Below the pieces are notes generated by a model that saw only the letters and a program-made list of their open reading frames with translations, ran no database searches and was not told the DNA's origin. This document shows positions 1 through 11,830 of a DNA stretch of 64,000 bases, in pieces. Origin of the DNA: Oreohelix idahoensis (lineage: Eukaryota; Mollusca; Gastropoda; Stylommatophora; Oreohelicidae); the NCBI GenBank assembly GCA_024509875.1, contig JAMPIV010008509.1:992001-1056000 (forward strand). The letters are read 5' to 3'. The translations under genes and the position numbers were made by a program. The first letter of the stretch is position 1. Each line of letters starts with the position of its first letter.

Positions 1-966
1 AAGACCGGAGTACGACAGGGATGCCCCTTATCAACCACTCTATTTTTAACAGTCATAGACTGGGTGATGCGCCAGACAACAGAGGGCAGTCCAAGAGGAA
101 TAAGATGGACAACATTTTCTACATTGGAAGATCTGGAATATGCAGACGACATTGCACTACTAGCACATTCACATCAACACATCCAGGAAAAAACGGATAG
201 ACTTAATAAGTTTAGCCAGCAGGTGGGCTTGAATATCAATTTAAAGAAGTCTGAGGTCATGACGCTCAATGTGAGCAACCCTGAGCCCATATCAGTAAGG
301 AATCAGCTATTGGTACAGACAGATACCTTCACATACCTAGGAAGCATAGTACCACCAGACGGCGGGGCAGGCAGATACATCAGTGTCAGAATGAATAAGG
401 CAAGAACAGCCTTCTTTAGCCTAAACAACATCTGGAAGTCCTCCCAATACAGCACAAGCACAAAATTAAGATTATATCAGAGCTGTGTGCTTTCTGTGCT
501 TCTGTATGGTGCGGAATGCTGGAGAGTTACAGAGAAGGAAATGTCGAAATTTCCTCTTTTCACACAACATGCCTAAGAAAAATTTACCGAATCTTTTGGC
601 CAAATACCATCACTAACCAAGATCTGCTTACTCGTAGCAAGCAAGAGAACATGCACACCATCATAGCTGGCAGACGCTGGAGCTGGGTTGGTCATGTCCT
701 CAGAAGAGACCCCGATGCCATCACAAGAACAGCTATGCTTTGGACCCCTGAAGGAAAACGAAAGAGAGGCCGACCAAAAACAACCTGGCGGAGGACTGTG
801 GAGGCTGAGATGCAAAGAATGAACCAGAGTTGGGGCACTGTACGAAGGATGGCCACGGACCGAGCAAAGTGGAATCAATTTATGGTTGCCCTACAAGACG
901 CCACTAGGCGTGATGGCCACTGCCTGCTTTGACGATCGGCGGCTAAGGATCAAAGAAGAAGAAGAA
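1..966 (+). pseudogene. LINE 3' part, reverse transcriptase C-terminus (family L1)
   Basis: The reading frame is open from base 1, so the element continues left of the window. It starts at the RT motif VRQGCPLS, followed by the catalytic-site block EYADDIALLA, the thumb region (FTYLGSIVPPDG) and the C-terminal block typical of these LINEs (SWVGHVLRRDP, GKRKRGRPKTTWRR). The frame is lost by about one base near 548-552; the rest continues in another frame to a stop at 930-932. The 3' end reads GGCTAAGGATCAAAGAAGAAG and ends in an (AAG)n tail. Two further copies of this 3' end lie at 12426-12481 and 63368-63954, which fixes the boundary. The clade is not certain (RTE-like or a related endonuclease LINE). 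Non-functional here. Confidence 0.9.
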
Positions 967-1359
967 AATCTTGACTAAAACAACAAGACAAAATCTCGAC
1001 TAATTCAACACGACACCTCAGCTAATATAACTCGACTATTAAGAAATAACATAATCATGGACGTCGGTATAACAACAAACGGAAGTGATATATTAATAAA
1101 GAATAGATTGGTTTGGGCATCTCGGTCTCATAGCTATTTCAGCTCTGATTGATTTCCGTGCGCGCAAATTAAAATTATTTCTGCGAAGATACCTGCTAAG
1201 TGATTTATATCAGAAATAGGTTTGTCCTATTAAGCGTCGTCTGAAAACAAATGGCTGTTCGTTATGCTCTCAGTAAATATACTTCTTACCTCTAATCCTG
1301 AATGCATGGAGGCATATATGTAGTCACCCTTATATGACCACCAGCTAAGCACAATGCTT
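967..1359. other. Unrecognised spacer
   Basis: AT-rich sequence directly after the LINE tail. I see no coding region, tandem repeat or RNA gene in it. Confidence 0.5.
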
Positions 1360-1373
1360 TAGTATACATATGA

Positions 1374-1440
1374 TAAATACATATTAGACAAACATAAAGC
1401 GAATCACACTATCCACCAGCCATATAGGCATCACCAAAAA
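1374..1440 (-). mobile_element. SINE-A, internally deleted copy, head-to-head with the next
   Basis: On the minus strand the SINE-A head (GGATAGTGTGATTCGC) is joined directly to the SINE-A tail (TTTATGTTTGTCTAATAT), skipping about 170 bases that contain the B box. It faces the fuller plus-strand copy that follows. A 14-bp repeat TAGTATACATATGA lies at 1360-1373 and again at 1660-1673, so both copies sit inside one target duplication. Confidence 0.75.
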
Positions 1441-1659
1441 ATGCCGGGAGGATAGTGTGATTCGCTTGCATAGCTGTCGCACGGAAGGTCCGGGGTTCGA
1501 ATCCTGGGTAAGCCACTCACGTCTGTTGTTTTTCTGTTGTCTAGTGTTCTACTTCTTTATTTCTTACGAGTGCCTGAAAACATACCTTTATGTTTGTCTA
1601 ATATTTATTTACTGTTTACAGGCCTCGGGTTTCCCTTCCTTATGTGTTATAAATGTTTA
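1441..1659 (+). mobile_element. SINE-A, tRNA-headed short retroposon
   Basis: The head carries a box-A-like TAGTGTGATTCGC and a clear B box (GGGTTCGAATCC, about 1493-1504). It is followed by a body shared with copies at 34174-34380 and 37232-37440 (CCACTCACGTCTGTTGTTTT, then ACTTCTTTATTTCTTACGAG) and a tail TATGTTTGTCTAATAT. About 45 bases beyond the tail precede the right-hand 14-bp duplication at 1660-1673. Pol III transcription from internal boxes is expected for this class. It is not a functional tRNA gene. Confidence 0.8.
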
Positions 1660-1673
1660 TAGTATACATATGA

Positions 1674-4600
1674 GAAAGTGAACCTCTGTCTGTGAGGCTA
1701 AGTACACCGCCACTGACTTGAAATCATCCACAAACGTCCAGGGATTCCCTCCGGTGAAACATGTTGAGAACCCAGCACTGCACACTAAGCTTGAGCTCCA
1801 GATGTAACTGCTTCTACCTGGTTGGCTTCATGTAGAAGGATCTCACTGTGGATCCATGATAGGCAAGGGGAGCTGAGAAATGGTTCCTTTGTAGGACGTG
1901 GCAATTTTTCGGGAGAACCCAGACCAGAGCTCTGCATATTTGGATTGTGCTCTTGGATGGTGGGGAATGCACAGTATGCCACACGCATCTTCCTCCAAGC
2001 TTGGGACTAGATGTGATGGTCTTTTAAATACAAGCCAAGCTGGAGAAACTGGAGCTCATGACTTCAACTCAACATATTTTTGAATTGCAGAAAAACCACA
2101 GGAAAAGCATAGATCTACAGTGTAGATAATGCAACATGTTATTGGCTGCAAAAGAGCAAGATGCCAAGCAGACCTAGTTAAACAACAACGACAAAAACAA
2201 CCTGTAATCCCAAAGAACGAAAGAAAGTTGGAAGACAAGGGAAAATCACTATCGTACTTTCCGTTGCACCGTCATAATTGGAAGTAATATTTGGCATGGT
2301 GCTTGGAGGAGAAGAACCTCTTTCCTGGTCATCCACAATCTCTTACATCCTAGAAGGCGTTTAACTCGTTTTACAGAAGTAGTCATAAATAATATTGACG
2401 TTGGCGTGTGATCGAAGGGTGTCAGCGAACTACATTACTGTCGTGAAACATTCTAAATCCACATATATAAATTAGCAAGTAAATGTAAAGCCTAACAAAT
2501 TAATTCAATAGAAGGAAAGAAGAATGGTAAAAGACCAGTGCTTTTCCCAATAGCGTTAGAACGCCATAATGACTGAACCCGAAATCCCCCTTTTTCTACT
2601 TCGTCTGCAAAATTGTAACGCTTTCACGTTTGCTAATAAAGCCTACAGCAGCATACACGCGTTTCAAAAAAATAAAACGTGTACTGTATTTCTTAGAAAA
2701 CCTTGAGATATGCACACTGCTTAATGACCTAGATTAATACTAGCATTAATTTCATTTTATACACTGCGTAATGAAAAGACAGACGGCCTTAGAGAGAGAG
2801 AGAGACGGAGGAACGCAGGCAATACTACCACACCGTCTCGCGATTAATAGTAACGCCCATCCCACGCGTAAGGCATGAAGCACTAACTTTTTTTCAAATA
2901 AACAGTGACAAAAAACACTACCAATACGAGGGTTAGGTTTTGAAAACATGTTTAATGCTTATTAGGAAACATGACACAATACTGTTTTCTGTTTGAAATC
3001 CTGACTTTATACTGACAGAACAGTCGAAAAGGCAGGACAGGTGGCGGTTCTAAACATAAAAAAATATAAAAAAAAACAAATACACGACTATCCTAGAAAA
3101 TACATATTTTGAACGCAGCCACTTAGCTCCCTTAAAACTTATATATTTGGGTGCCTTAGGACTTGCTGACAAAGAATATGTTAGGTGTTAAGAAACTAGT
3201 TTAATAATTAACAAATTACAGCCATAATACTAGAGTGGTGCTGTCAGACAACACAAGATCATTTTGCTCATAATGGCGTGTTTGAACAGTGTTTTAGAAA
3301 AAATGGGGCCACCATGTTAAATCCGATTTGATTGGCGGGAATAATATGTAAGGCTAAACATGATTAGTCGATTGCAAATACTATTTTTGGTTGTTAATAG
3401 AAACGATAGAAGGAGTACATTTTTTTCAAATGCTTTTGTAAACATGGCCCCATTGGCTAGACCATTTGATATAGTCCATTAGGAGCGTCTGTTCAGTGCC
3501 ACTATTTTGAAATTAAACTGTGTAGAAGCAAGTGCGTTGAGATCCAGTTCAAAATTTTCTAATGAAAGCCTGGGACAGAGGCAGATCGGAATTGTGCCAT
3601 AATTCATCGCTAGTCAACGTATTTGTTTATTATTTCCATGAATTGTGGTAAGCTAGCCCTATTTGATATCTTTTTGATGAAAATTGAATGTGAATTGATA
3701 ATGTATGTCTGTATGTGTGTGGTTCAGTAATAAACAAAAGGCAAAACCTAGATATTGCTCCAACATGAACAAAACTTGTCGCAGAGGAGTGAAACTGCAT
3801 GGGATTGCCAAATAGTACGATGACACCTATCTTATTGAATAGAAGGAAATAATGCTGGAATTGCAAAGGCGTTGTAACCATTAGGGAGAGGAATACTGGT
3901 GTAAATTGTTTCAGATGAAGCTAGCAGTTGGCGTACCGCGCTGAACTCTGTGTTTGTTATGTATTGTGCTCAGTGTGGAAATAGATTATAAATTAGTTCT
4001 GAAGGGAGGTACAACCTTCTTGTTTCAGGGACCGTGGTATTAACATATTAAAGCAGCACCTGGTCTGAGTTTTGCTGAATCCAGAGGCAGGTAGCATACT
4101 CCTTGGTCAAGATAGCGACCAGTAATATTTCTCAAAGAAACGGTGAAGCCAGCGAGCAGTGGAGACTGTTTCCTGCCGCCTACACAGAAGATAAGATTCG
4201 TGGCCAGAGCAGCTCAATCCTGTGTATAACCCCCCTCTAAAAGTGACTTTACCTTAATTCAAGAGGGACATTTATTTGTTTCAACTCAAAAGAAACGGTG
4301 AACCTTACCAATATTATTTCCACCAGAAACAAACACTTGAAGTCATGATGACAATCAACAACTTAGCTTGACAAGCCAGTATTACCTCATAGTACCACCG
4401 CACCACTTACACACATATTGCAATAATACTATATGTCAATACAAAGATCCTATCTATAAATTGTGTACATATAACTTGTGATTACATTTGATTGTGATTC
4501 CTGGTTCACTTTGTAGTTGAATCAGGATATCTAGTATTGAAAGGAATTAATACATATTTTTAAAAGTTACCTTTGACTTATTAAGATAGTCTTATAGCGT

Positions 4601-5519
4601 GTTATATGTAGGTGAGTGTCACAGTGTTGTAAAGTGTTGTGGATTAAATTAAATTGTTTATCTGTCTGTTGGTTGTTGTGAACATACACTTCATCATTAT
4701 CATAACCCTAGACATTCAACGTAGTCATCACAATATTACAGAATAAGTCTGACTGAGGTATAAATGTGGTAGCAAGTAAGGTTATCTGTAATACACCACA
4801 CTTATTAGATACAGATACCTTCACAGCTGATCTCAGTCAGTACACTAAGTCCCCTATAAATATTTATAACATCCCACTTTACCACAATTACAGAACTTTA
4901 TCCTGGCCTCGCTATACTTTTGTCCAAGCTTTATCTTTGTCAGCGGGATAGTCTCCGCGTAAATTCTGATGCGCATTTGGTTTGTTCCCAAGGTTCAAAC
5001 TAGTTCATGAATATTGCTAGCTTTCTAACATTAATTTTCACTCCTGGTTTATTGTTTATCAGCGACCTATTAACTATAGAACGTGCGTTGCTCTGGCTAA
5101 TAGCTGATTGGATTGTGAAATACGAGGATATGAGCAACATCAAAGATGTCGGATGTGCAAATATATTTTAATACCATATATGGAACATTGATCTAATTTT
5201 CACATGTATTCTTAGTATCTTATATTCATCACTGACATGGGGTTCGCTCTCTTTATGTCAAGAGTCATGTTGAGAGTGTCTTGTTTCAGTTGTGTTGGCT
5301 TGACAAAGCCATACAATGATTAATGCTTTCTAGCTATCTTCCTCTACTGAAAATACAAAGAAATAAAAGATAAAGATAATGAAAATGAAAATAAATGCTA
5401 CATACGATAGACAGAATGCACTGTGAGATATATCCCTATAAGATGTGTACTCGAACTTGTATCTTGGCAGCAACAAAGACAATGATTGAAGAACAGATAA
5501 TGATAGCAAAATAAGAATA
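1674..5519. other. Long stretch without recognisable genes
   Basis: AT-rich sequence with short spurious open frames only. A short (GA)n tract lies at about 2791-2806. Nothing here matches a protein family I know, and I find no tandem array or tRNA-like box pair. Confidence 0.45.
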
Positions 5520-5990
5520 CTCAAAAAAAGAGATTTCATTGCATTGGAAAATATATGGAGATTTAATAACATCAAGTGTACGACAACAATAGAAACCTTC
5601 AACTCTGATGTCAAGGATGTCCTATTACATGGTTCTGAAATATGGAATACAACTAAAAGGACAACCAGAGAGATAACAGACATTCATAGATAAGTGCGTA
5701 CGCATAATAGAGGAATTGAAACGGTGTGCATAGATCACCGATGCAGAATTGATAGAAATAACCAGATGCTACTGGGAGAGCTTATACAAATGTTGGGTAG
5801 GATACATTTGAGAGAATCAGTTTGATAGTATTACAAGTCCGTCTATGGTCTGGAATCCTGTAGGTAAGAGAGAGATAGCTTAAGACAAAAAATACACAGA
5901 AAAGGAAATTAGACAATGGACGTGACCAGAAGAAAGAAAACATGGAAGGACCTAGAAGGAGCAACACAACATCGTAAGGCTCGGCGAGTA
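5520..5990 (+). pseudogene. Decayed LINE C-terminal region (family L3)
   Basis: A short stretch still reads like the RT thumb and following block of these LINEs (FNSDVKDVLLHGSEIWNTTK, about 5600-5675), preceded by a segment like the usual ENIWRF motif. After that the frame is broken repeatedly by stops and shifts. The downstream DNA keeps recognisable blocks (GGAATCCTGTAGGTAAGAGA; AAAACATGGAAGGACCTAGA) also seen in the copies at 28506-28772 and 38425-38845. An old copy; boundaries approximate. Confidence 0.6.
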
Positions 5991-6645
5991 TTTATTGATG
6001 ACATCTGCTGTAAGGGCAGTTGAAAGTAGTGACTGAATATAGGTTATATCTTCTGCTCTTTACTTCTGTCAAATTACCCAGGTGTTTTGTTTTTTGTGTG
6101 TGAGGTTGTGATCTTCATGTCCTGTATTTGAAAGATTTACCATTTTTGATATCTGATGCAGATAATTTGTCTGAATTTGCCGTGTATCAACCACGGCTCA
6201 GTTGTCATTGCGGTATATTTGTTATTCTTCTTCAGGCAAGTATCATGCCTGGTGGCGTAGACAATCATGTCCGTCCCTGTCTCCAGTACAATTCATCAGT
6301 TCAGTTCTTGCCTTCTTTTCATGCCACAATGTCAAAAGTATTTACTCTCTTTATCTGTCCAAACTTCCACCACACGGTTGACAAGCCAGGTAGGTGGACA
6401 GGTTTATGAACACTAAGTTATCTAAAGATCTATCTTGGTAAAATCATGAATGTTTTCAGGTATTAGAGTATTTGGAGTTTTGGACTAAGTCCAGCTTAAA
6501 TGTAACTTTTATTTATGCTGCTATATTTGCTTCCTGCAATCAAATCAGCAGAGCTGTGGAAACTAATTATTTATTCGAATGTTAACTTTAGTTCATAGAA
6601 AATGTCACTTTCTGTCTTATACATCACAAATAAAGTCAATATTTT
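5991..6645. other. Unrecognised spacer
   Basis: No gene, repeat array or RNA-gene signal seen. A 93-codon open frame from 6128 has no recognisable motif. Confidence 0.4.
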
Positions 6646-6876
6646 AAGAAGCTCACCGACAGGTTGTCACTGGGAAGGCGGTGAAGGTACCTTTAAACCT
6701 GATGAACACCGTGCTTTAAGTACCTGTAGGAGAGAGCTAGTCCAAAAATAACGTAGGTAAAAAATTCGTTGTGTCGACCAGGTCACCTAGAAATGTACCA
6801 ACTGATGCACTGGAAGCTACAGGTTAATCAAGATCGACAGGATGCTGACCCCTGATCTAAAGAGTACAAAAATAGA
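6646..6876 (-). repeat. Dispersed repeat D, copy 1
   Basis: Read on the minus strand it shares ordered blocks with 10805-11010: a TAGATCAGGGGT-like start, GATCTTGAT(T/A)(A/T)ACCTGTAG, and later GGTTTAAAGGTACCTTCACC. The blocks occur in the same order in both copies, so this is one repeat family. The start resembles the CAGGGGT ends of some hAT transposons, but no paired terminal repeat is visible, so the class is open. Confidence 0.45.
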
Positions 6877-7069
6877 ATACCTACAGGAGATATTTCACGT
6901 GTCTTATTTTGTGGCCTTTGGCAGACATTCACTGTACATTATTGTTTTAACTGTACTAAAGTAGGTCAGACAATATTACACATTTTTGTCTAACCTTTTT
7001 ATCTGCTGGAAATTTTTATGTGGCTGCTAGTATAATTATTATAATTATCATCATCATTATCGTTAAACT

Positions 7070-7530
7070 TTGCAAGAGGCACAGGTCTTCACTATTTCAT
7101 GCCAACTCTTTCCCGTCATGTGCCGTTCCTTCCTGGTCGTTCCGTATCTTATTTATTCTTTAATTTATGTCTGCAGTCCTCTTCTGCATGTGTCTCCCTC
7201 TTACCGCTGGGAGAACAAGACTGCCTCGTCATTCTATGAATGGGATCCCTCAGTGTGTTTCCTATCCTTCATAATTGTCTTCTTCTCACTTTTTTGTTTT
7301 GTTTTACCAGCACTTGTCTGGTTCTTGTCATCAGTTCAACATTGATGTCTTACCATACATTTCAATGCTTCTATTCTACAAAAGCATCCATTTGTGAGAG
7401 CATACCACTTCTTTGTTATTAGTTGTGTTGTTCTCTTTCAAGGCCTTACAATGAGAGGTACCTGACATCTGAGTTGAAGATTTTATGTTGGTATCTGCTG
7501 TCAATTTTGTAACTGTTGCTGTCTGCTGCA
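7070..7530 (-). pseudogene. Decayed LINE 3' region (family L3)
   Basis: The sequence CCCTCAGTGTGTTTCCTATCC and its surroundings parallel the L3 copy at 28506-28772 (CCTCAGTGTGTGTCCTATCC). An ATCATCATCATT tract on the low side (7045-7060) fits the GAT-type tail of a minus-strand insertion. The upper part (about 7400-7530) resembles LINE-like sequence near 41030-41120. No usable reading frame remains. Confidence 0.5.
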
Positions 7531-7629
7531 AAAGTCCCCTATTATTGTTATACCATTGTAGCACTCTAATACTATAAAGGGTACCGTATATTTTACTTTG
7601 TAAACAAATATTAGTGAAACTATTAAAGA

Positions 7630-7800
7630 TTACTGTCCGGTGTAGGTCCCGGGGGTCTGTGATGAGACAACGATAGAATACGACTACTGCCCCCCTCAGG
7701 CATGTCGTACAATGCGACTAATATCAGGATATGTATCCGGCTGGCAACCTCATCGCGTAAAACTAACTGCTGCTGAAACCATTGCTGAAAGGGCATGTGT
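7630..7800 (+). repeat. Dispersed repeat C, 5' portion
   Basis: Shares a long ordered match with 11570-11730: GTGTAGGT(C/G)CCGGGGGTC, then GACTACTGC, CTCAGGCATGTCGTA, GCTGGCAACNTNATC and CGTAAAACTAA. The 3' end seen in other copies (CTCCATGCTCCATAAGAAG plus a GAT-rich tail) is absent here. The tail type suggests a retroposon, but no coding part or B box is visible. Confidence 0.5.
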
Positions 7801-8984
7801 CTTTGTTACGTCCTTTTTGGGTCCTTAACAGTATTAAAGTAGACACGGGTCTTACTCCTGTTAAGAGGGTACGCATCAACAAATGTGGTAAGAATATATT
7901 TGTAATTAAATTCATCGCGCACGGAAGCGCACATATTTGTGCGTGGGTATTTTTGCGTTTTGTTGCTAAATACTAGATGACGCAGTGACCTCAGGGGAGA
8001 GATGTAATGGATGTGATGGAAGTCAGACATGGTCTGTTTGTTCGAACCCCATATTACGGGTATACTACTGTTAATGTCTATGTTATACGGCCTTCCAGGT
8101 GGAAGCTATCGCCGTGAGGACTTCACAGTAAGTTTGTCATTGAAGCTAATGAAAATAAATATATATATTGCAGTTTCGCCATAATGAATCTAGTCAGCAC
8201 ATTCAATGGGGAATTATTGACCCTCCATTAGGGTGTACTGAAATGGATCAAAGAATAAAGTGAAGTTAGTGGATCCAGCCGATTATTTGTCAAGTACGTG
8301 CCGCTTGGAAGAAGTATATCACAAACATGAATACAAATATAAATTACATTTTCGCCGTCCGATGGATTACGGCAGATGATGAGAGGTCATTCAAATTCAG
8401 GACTTAGTATTATATATGTATTGTTTACTTTGATGCCTCAAATAGGATATTCAGATATGCCAGATATATTATTTACGAGGCCATTTAAAGATGGGACAAT
8501 CTTTGATATATCCCATACCCTTGGTCATAATGGGTATGTCTGCCTTTGAGAGGTTGGCCGTTATAATAATAGATGTCATTCAAGCTCATGATCTAAATTG
8601 CTTGATCATATATGAACATTGATGCTTTACTTACGATGTCCTGTCGTCTATTCATTAATATGACTATCATGAGTCTATCCGATCTGAACATTGATAATAT
8701 ATTGATATTTTCTCTATGTGTATTGATATGCAAATCGTCAATGACAGAGGATGTATACTCTGCCCGTCTTATCGTACGTCAAACGTGATTGTCTAATAAA
8801 CTGTATAAATCAATACGAGAGTTCCAGTGTGCTTCATTTGGCACTGGCATTTGTTGACGTGCCCTGTTGATATTCCTGTTTACCTGATCGCCACATAACC
8901 AAATAACATTCGCGTTATCAGCACCAGGAGTCAACTAGTCATCATACCAAATAACGACTACAACAGTCTTCTAACTGCAGACTT
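7801..8984. other. Unrecognised stretch
   Basis: No gene or repeat recognised. Overlapping short frames on both strands at 7782-8030 look like chance. Confidence 0.4.
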
Positions 8985-9200
8985 CCCGCAAAGGGACTAG
9001 CTATAGTGGTGCCTCCATGCTCCACAAGATGCGAACTAAAATTATATTGGTAGTGGTGATGGTGATGGTGATGATAAAGAACCATATTGCAAGAGCGCAT
9101 GCACGCGTTCTGCAAGCAGACGAGCTGACAACGATGGTATCTCTATGCTCCGTAGGAAGCAGACAAAAAAGAAAACGATGATAATGATAAATAAAAAGTG
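8985..9200 (+). repeat. Repeat C, two 3' ends in tandem
   Basis: Two successive segments end like repeat C: TGGTGCCTCCATGCTCCACA followed by a GGTGATGGTGATGATGATAA tail (about 9009-9078), and TATCTCTATGCTCCGTAGGA followed by an ACGATGATAATGATAA tail (about 9137-9190). The GAT-rich tails support a retroposed 3' end. Copy boundaries are uncertain. Confidence 0.4.
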
Positions 9201-10200
9201 CAAGTTATTTTAATTTCTATGGCTTTCTTCTGAAATTAGGATGCTACAGAAATAATATCACTTTTAATTTGCTTATCACGCACATGATATTGTATGTAGC
9301 TTCATTTTCAAACTTATAGTTGTTCACAACTTTCGTGTTTTATCACACTCTTCCCTCTTCTAATGGCAGCACATTTCATTATTTTATCGCTTGGCTTAGA
9401 AAACTATTCGTGACTATAGATGCTGCCACCTTCCGCTTTCATAGACAGGGATTGTGTTCACAAAAATAGACAAATTTAGTAACTTCAGACTGTCAACAAC
9501 TTTACCAAATGACAGGCGTCAGTAAATGAGATATCGTGGTACTGGATCATTAGAGACCACGGTTTAAGCCATTTCCATCTTCACATGTTTTGAGTCAAAG
9601 GGAAAAAAATTCCCTCGAGGAATACTTTCCGTTAAAGTGCGAAGGTAACTGAAATGTCTTTGACAAGACGTAATGAAGGAAGCCATAAATGGATTACAGA
9701 TTCTAAAATTGGCAATATCTTCTGTTATTTGGAACTGTGTGTTTTATTCTAATGGTAATGTATTCTAGAGCAGGAGACTGGTTTGTCGTACTTCTAATAT
9801 TTATGGCTTCGTATTTCGCTGCTTCCTGAAGCCACTTTTAAGACTTCCAGGTTATGACCAAGAGATAACTTTCAGTGATGGTGATTACAGGCAAGACAAG
9901 ACTTCCGGGTTATACATGGCCGGCAAAAGTAGTGTAGAACTTTGCATGAAGTAACAAATTTAAAAAAAAATTAATTAATAAACTAACTTTAGTATTAATA
10001 CCTCTGACACACATAGATTTAAGCAACTCGTGTATGAAAACCCAATTCGCTCAAGTATTGACCCATAGCAGTAACACAGTAATGTACAGTGTTGGTCAAA
10101 ATTCAAACCCCATTGGCAATTAATTTTATAAATTAGATTAAATTTTTGAATTGGTTGCAATAAGCAAGTGATTTGAGGTGGCCCCATAAAAAATAATCCA
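9201..10200. other. Unrecognised stretch
   Basis: AT-rich, no coding region, repeat array or RNA-gene signal recognised. Confidence 0.4.
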
Positions 10201-10270
10201 ATATAAGTATTTAAACCAATAAAACGGTATTGAATCAGTTTTACAAATAGCGGTTCACAAGAAACAAGGG

Positions 10271-10296
10271 ACGTTTCGGGTTTTACCCTTCGTCAG
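10271..10296 (-). other. Hammerhead-like motif of Penelope-element type
   Basis: On the minus strand: CTGACGA, then A, then a 4-bp stem GGGT/ACCC closed by AAA, then GAAAC followed by GTC. The CTGANGA and GAAA blocks around a small stem are the two conserved core segments of hammerhead ribozymes, which Penelope-like retroelements are known to carry. The extra A before the stem and a weak flanking stem I are departures from the canonical fold, so activity is doubtful. Similar motifs lie in both arms of the Penelope remnant at 43030-43056 and 44248-44277. Confidence 0.35.
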
Positions 10297-10439
10297 CCAC
10301 AAACAGGTGACAAGGACAAGAATTACATATAGGTACTACAAAACTATACGATGATGAGAAATATACAACAAATGGGCGATACAAGCAGATGGAAAAAGTA
10401 AACAACAACAGTGATGAGAGAAAAAAAAAAGAACAATAA

Positions 10440-10680
10440 TAATAGGTCTGGAGACGTAGGTGGCCATTCACTGCGCCCACGTCGCCCAATCCATTTTTCT
10501 GGAAATGTTTCTTGCAAACTCTTTCTCCCCAAAAAGCATCCCCACACCATAAATCGGAGGATTATGTCCTTCCGTTCCTATGTGAGTTTTCAATGGCCCA
10601 ATATCGTGTATTATGTCTGTTGAGTGAAACATTGAGGTAAAACACTACTTCACCGCTGAACATGGCACGTTTTTCAAGCA
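10440..10680 (-). pseudogene. Tc1/mariner-like transposase relic
   Basis: Minus-strand frames give FSGEVVFYLN with NRHNTRYWAIEN, and after a stop and shift KWIGRRG...WPPTSPDL. These correspond to the FSDE-x-x-F block (second catalytic acid region), the N-x-x-N-x-R-(Y/F)-W block, and the region before the last catalytic acid (W-P-P-R-S-P-D-L) in IS630/Tc1/mariner DDE/D transposases. Frames are broken and terminal inverted repeats were not found. Catalytic Asp of FSDE reads Gly here. Confidence 0.55.
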
Positions 10681-10804
10681 GTCTATATAATAAATTGCCT
10701 GTGGAGACTGACATTTGACCCGCCCTATATTCTCAAAAGAAAGTTGTTCATAACAACACGTGACGTTGCTGCTTCAAGACATCAACTGTCCTAGGTTTAT
10801 TAGT

Positions 10805-11010
10805 GTAGATCACGGGCTGGCACCCGGTTGATCTTGATATACCTGTAGATCCCATGGCAACATTAGGCAGATCCTTAGATAATGGAGGAAATAATTTTTA
10901 ATCTAGGGAAATTTCGAGCCATCCCCCCTCCCCCCGGCAATTAAAAGCACGATCACCTCCCAGGGTTAAAGGTACTTTCACCACATTTTTAGTGAAGATC
11001 TACAAGTTAG
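10805..11010 (+). repeat. Dispersed repeat D, copy 2
   Basis: Plus-strand counterpart of 6646-6876: TAGATCACGGGCTGGCACCC, TTGATCTTGATATACCTGTA, and GGGTTAAAGGTACTTTCACC in the same order. Diverged, no coding content, class unknown. Confidence 0.45.
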
Positions 11011-11214
11011 CTGACTAAAATTCATTTTATTCGTGAGCTGTATCAGAAAGAACGCGATCTTTTCTTTGAAGTGAAGTTAACTTAGGTAACATATTTCATT
11101 TTACTTTCCATCTCCTGTTACTAGAATTGCAGGACGCTGATCGTGCGCCAAAGAAACAAAACGTGGCATGTAGAATGAACTCTGAAACCTGGAAAAAGAC
11201 ATTTTATCTAAGGT

Positions 11215-11515
11215 AGATCTTTAGAGAACTTAGTGTATGTAAAGTAGACATTCACAGCTAATGGGTTTCCTGCCGCTGGTGTAGACACTTGACTTTAAAT
11301 GTTTCCAGAGAAAAACGTCTTGTGCAGTTAAATCGGTCGACCTTGATGACCAGTTAATGTCACCATAACGTGACAAAAATTTGGCATAAAATGTCCCCAT
11401 TTTGTTTTATAGAATGACACGTGGCACCATCCTGTCGAAACCACTGCGAATTGTGATTATCAATGGCATTTAATGGTGGTCCAAGAAATGTATCGAACCA
11501 TCGCATATTAGGAAT
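11215..11515 (-). pseudogene. Second Tc1/mariner-like transposase relic
   Basis: On the minus strand a frame reads MRWFDTFLGPP, then QWFRQDGATCHS, the QQDGA-x-x-H block containing a catalytic Asp in mariner-type transposases. After stops and a shift, DLTAQDVFLW matches the final (S)xDL-x-x-x-D-x-F-L-W block. It is a different copy from 10440-10680, because the two overlap in the domain they cover. Non-functional. Confidence 0.55.
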
Positions 11516-11569
11516 ATGGTGTTAGGCCCATATTTTCTTGACCATACGGCACACATATAATGACAAGCC

Positions 11570-11830
11570 ATGTGTAGGTGCCGGGGGGTCCCTGAGGAAG
11601 TGAAGAGAGAATATGACTACTGCTCCTCAGGCATGTCGTAAAAGGCGATTAATATGAGATTATGCGTGTGGCTGGCAACTTAATCACGTAAAACTAAGTG
11701 CTACAGAAAGTCCCCGCTGTAAGAATGTATACTTTTGTTTAAGCATCCTCAAGTGGGCCATCGCCACTAGCACCTCCATGCTCCATAAGAAGTGATTAAA
11801 AAAAGATCATGATGAAAATCATGATGACAT
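11570..11830 (+). repeat. Dispersed repeat C, fullest copy
   Basis: Contains the 5' blocks shared with 7630-7800 and the 3' block CACCTCCATGCTCCATAAGA followed by GTGATTAAAAAAAGATCATG and a degenerate GAT tail. It links the two halves of the family. No protein coding and no B box seen, so retroposon class is inferred from the tail only. Confidence 0.5.
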
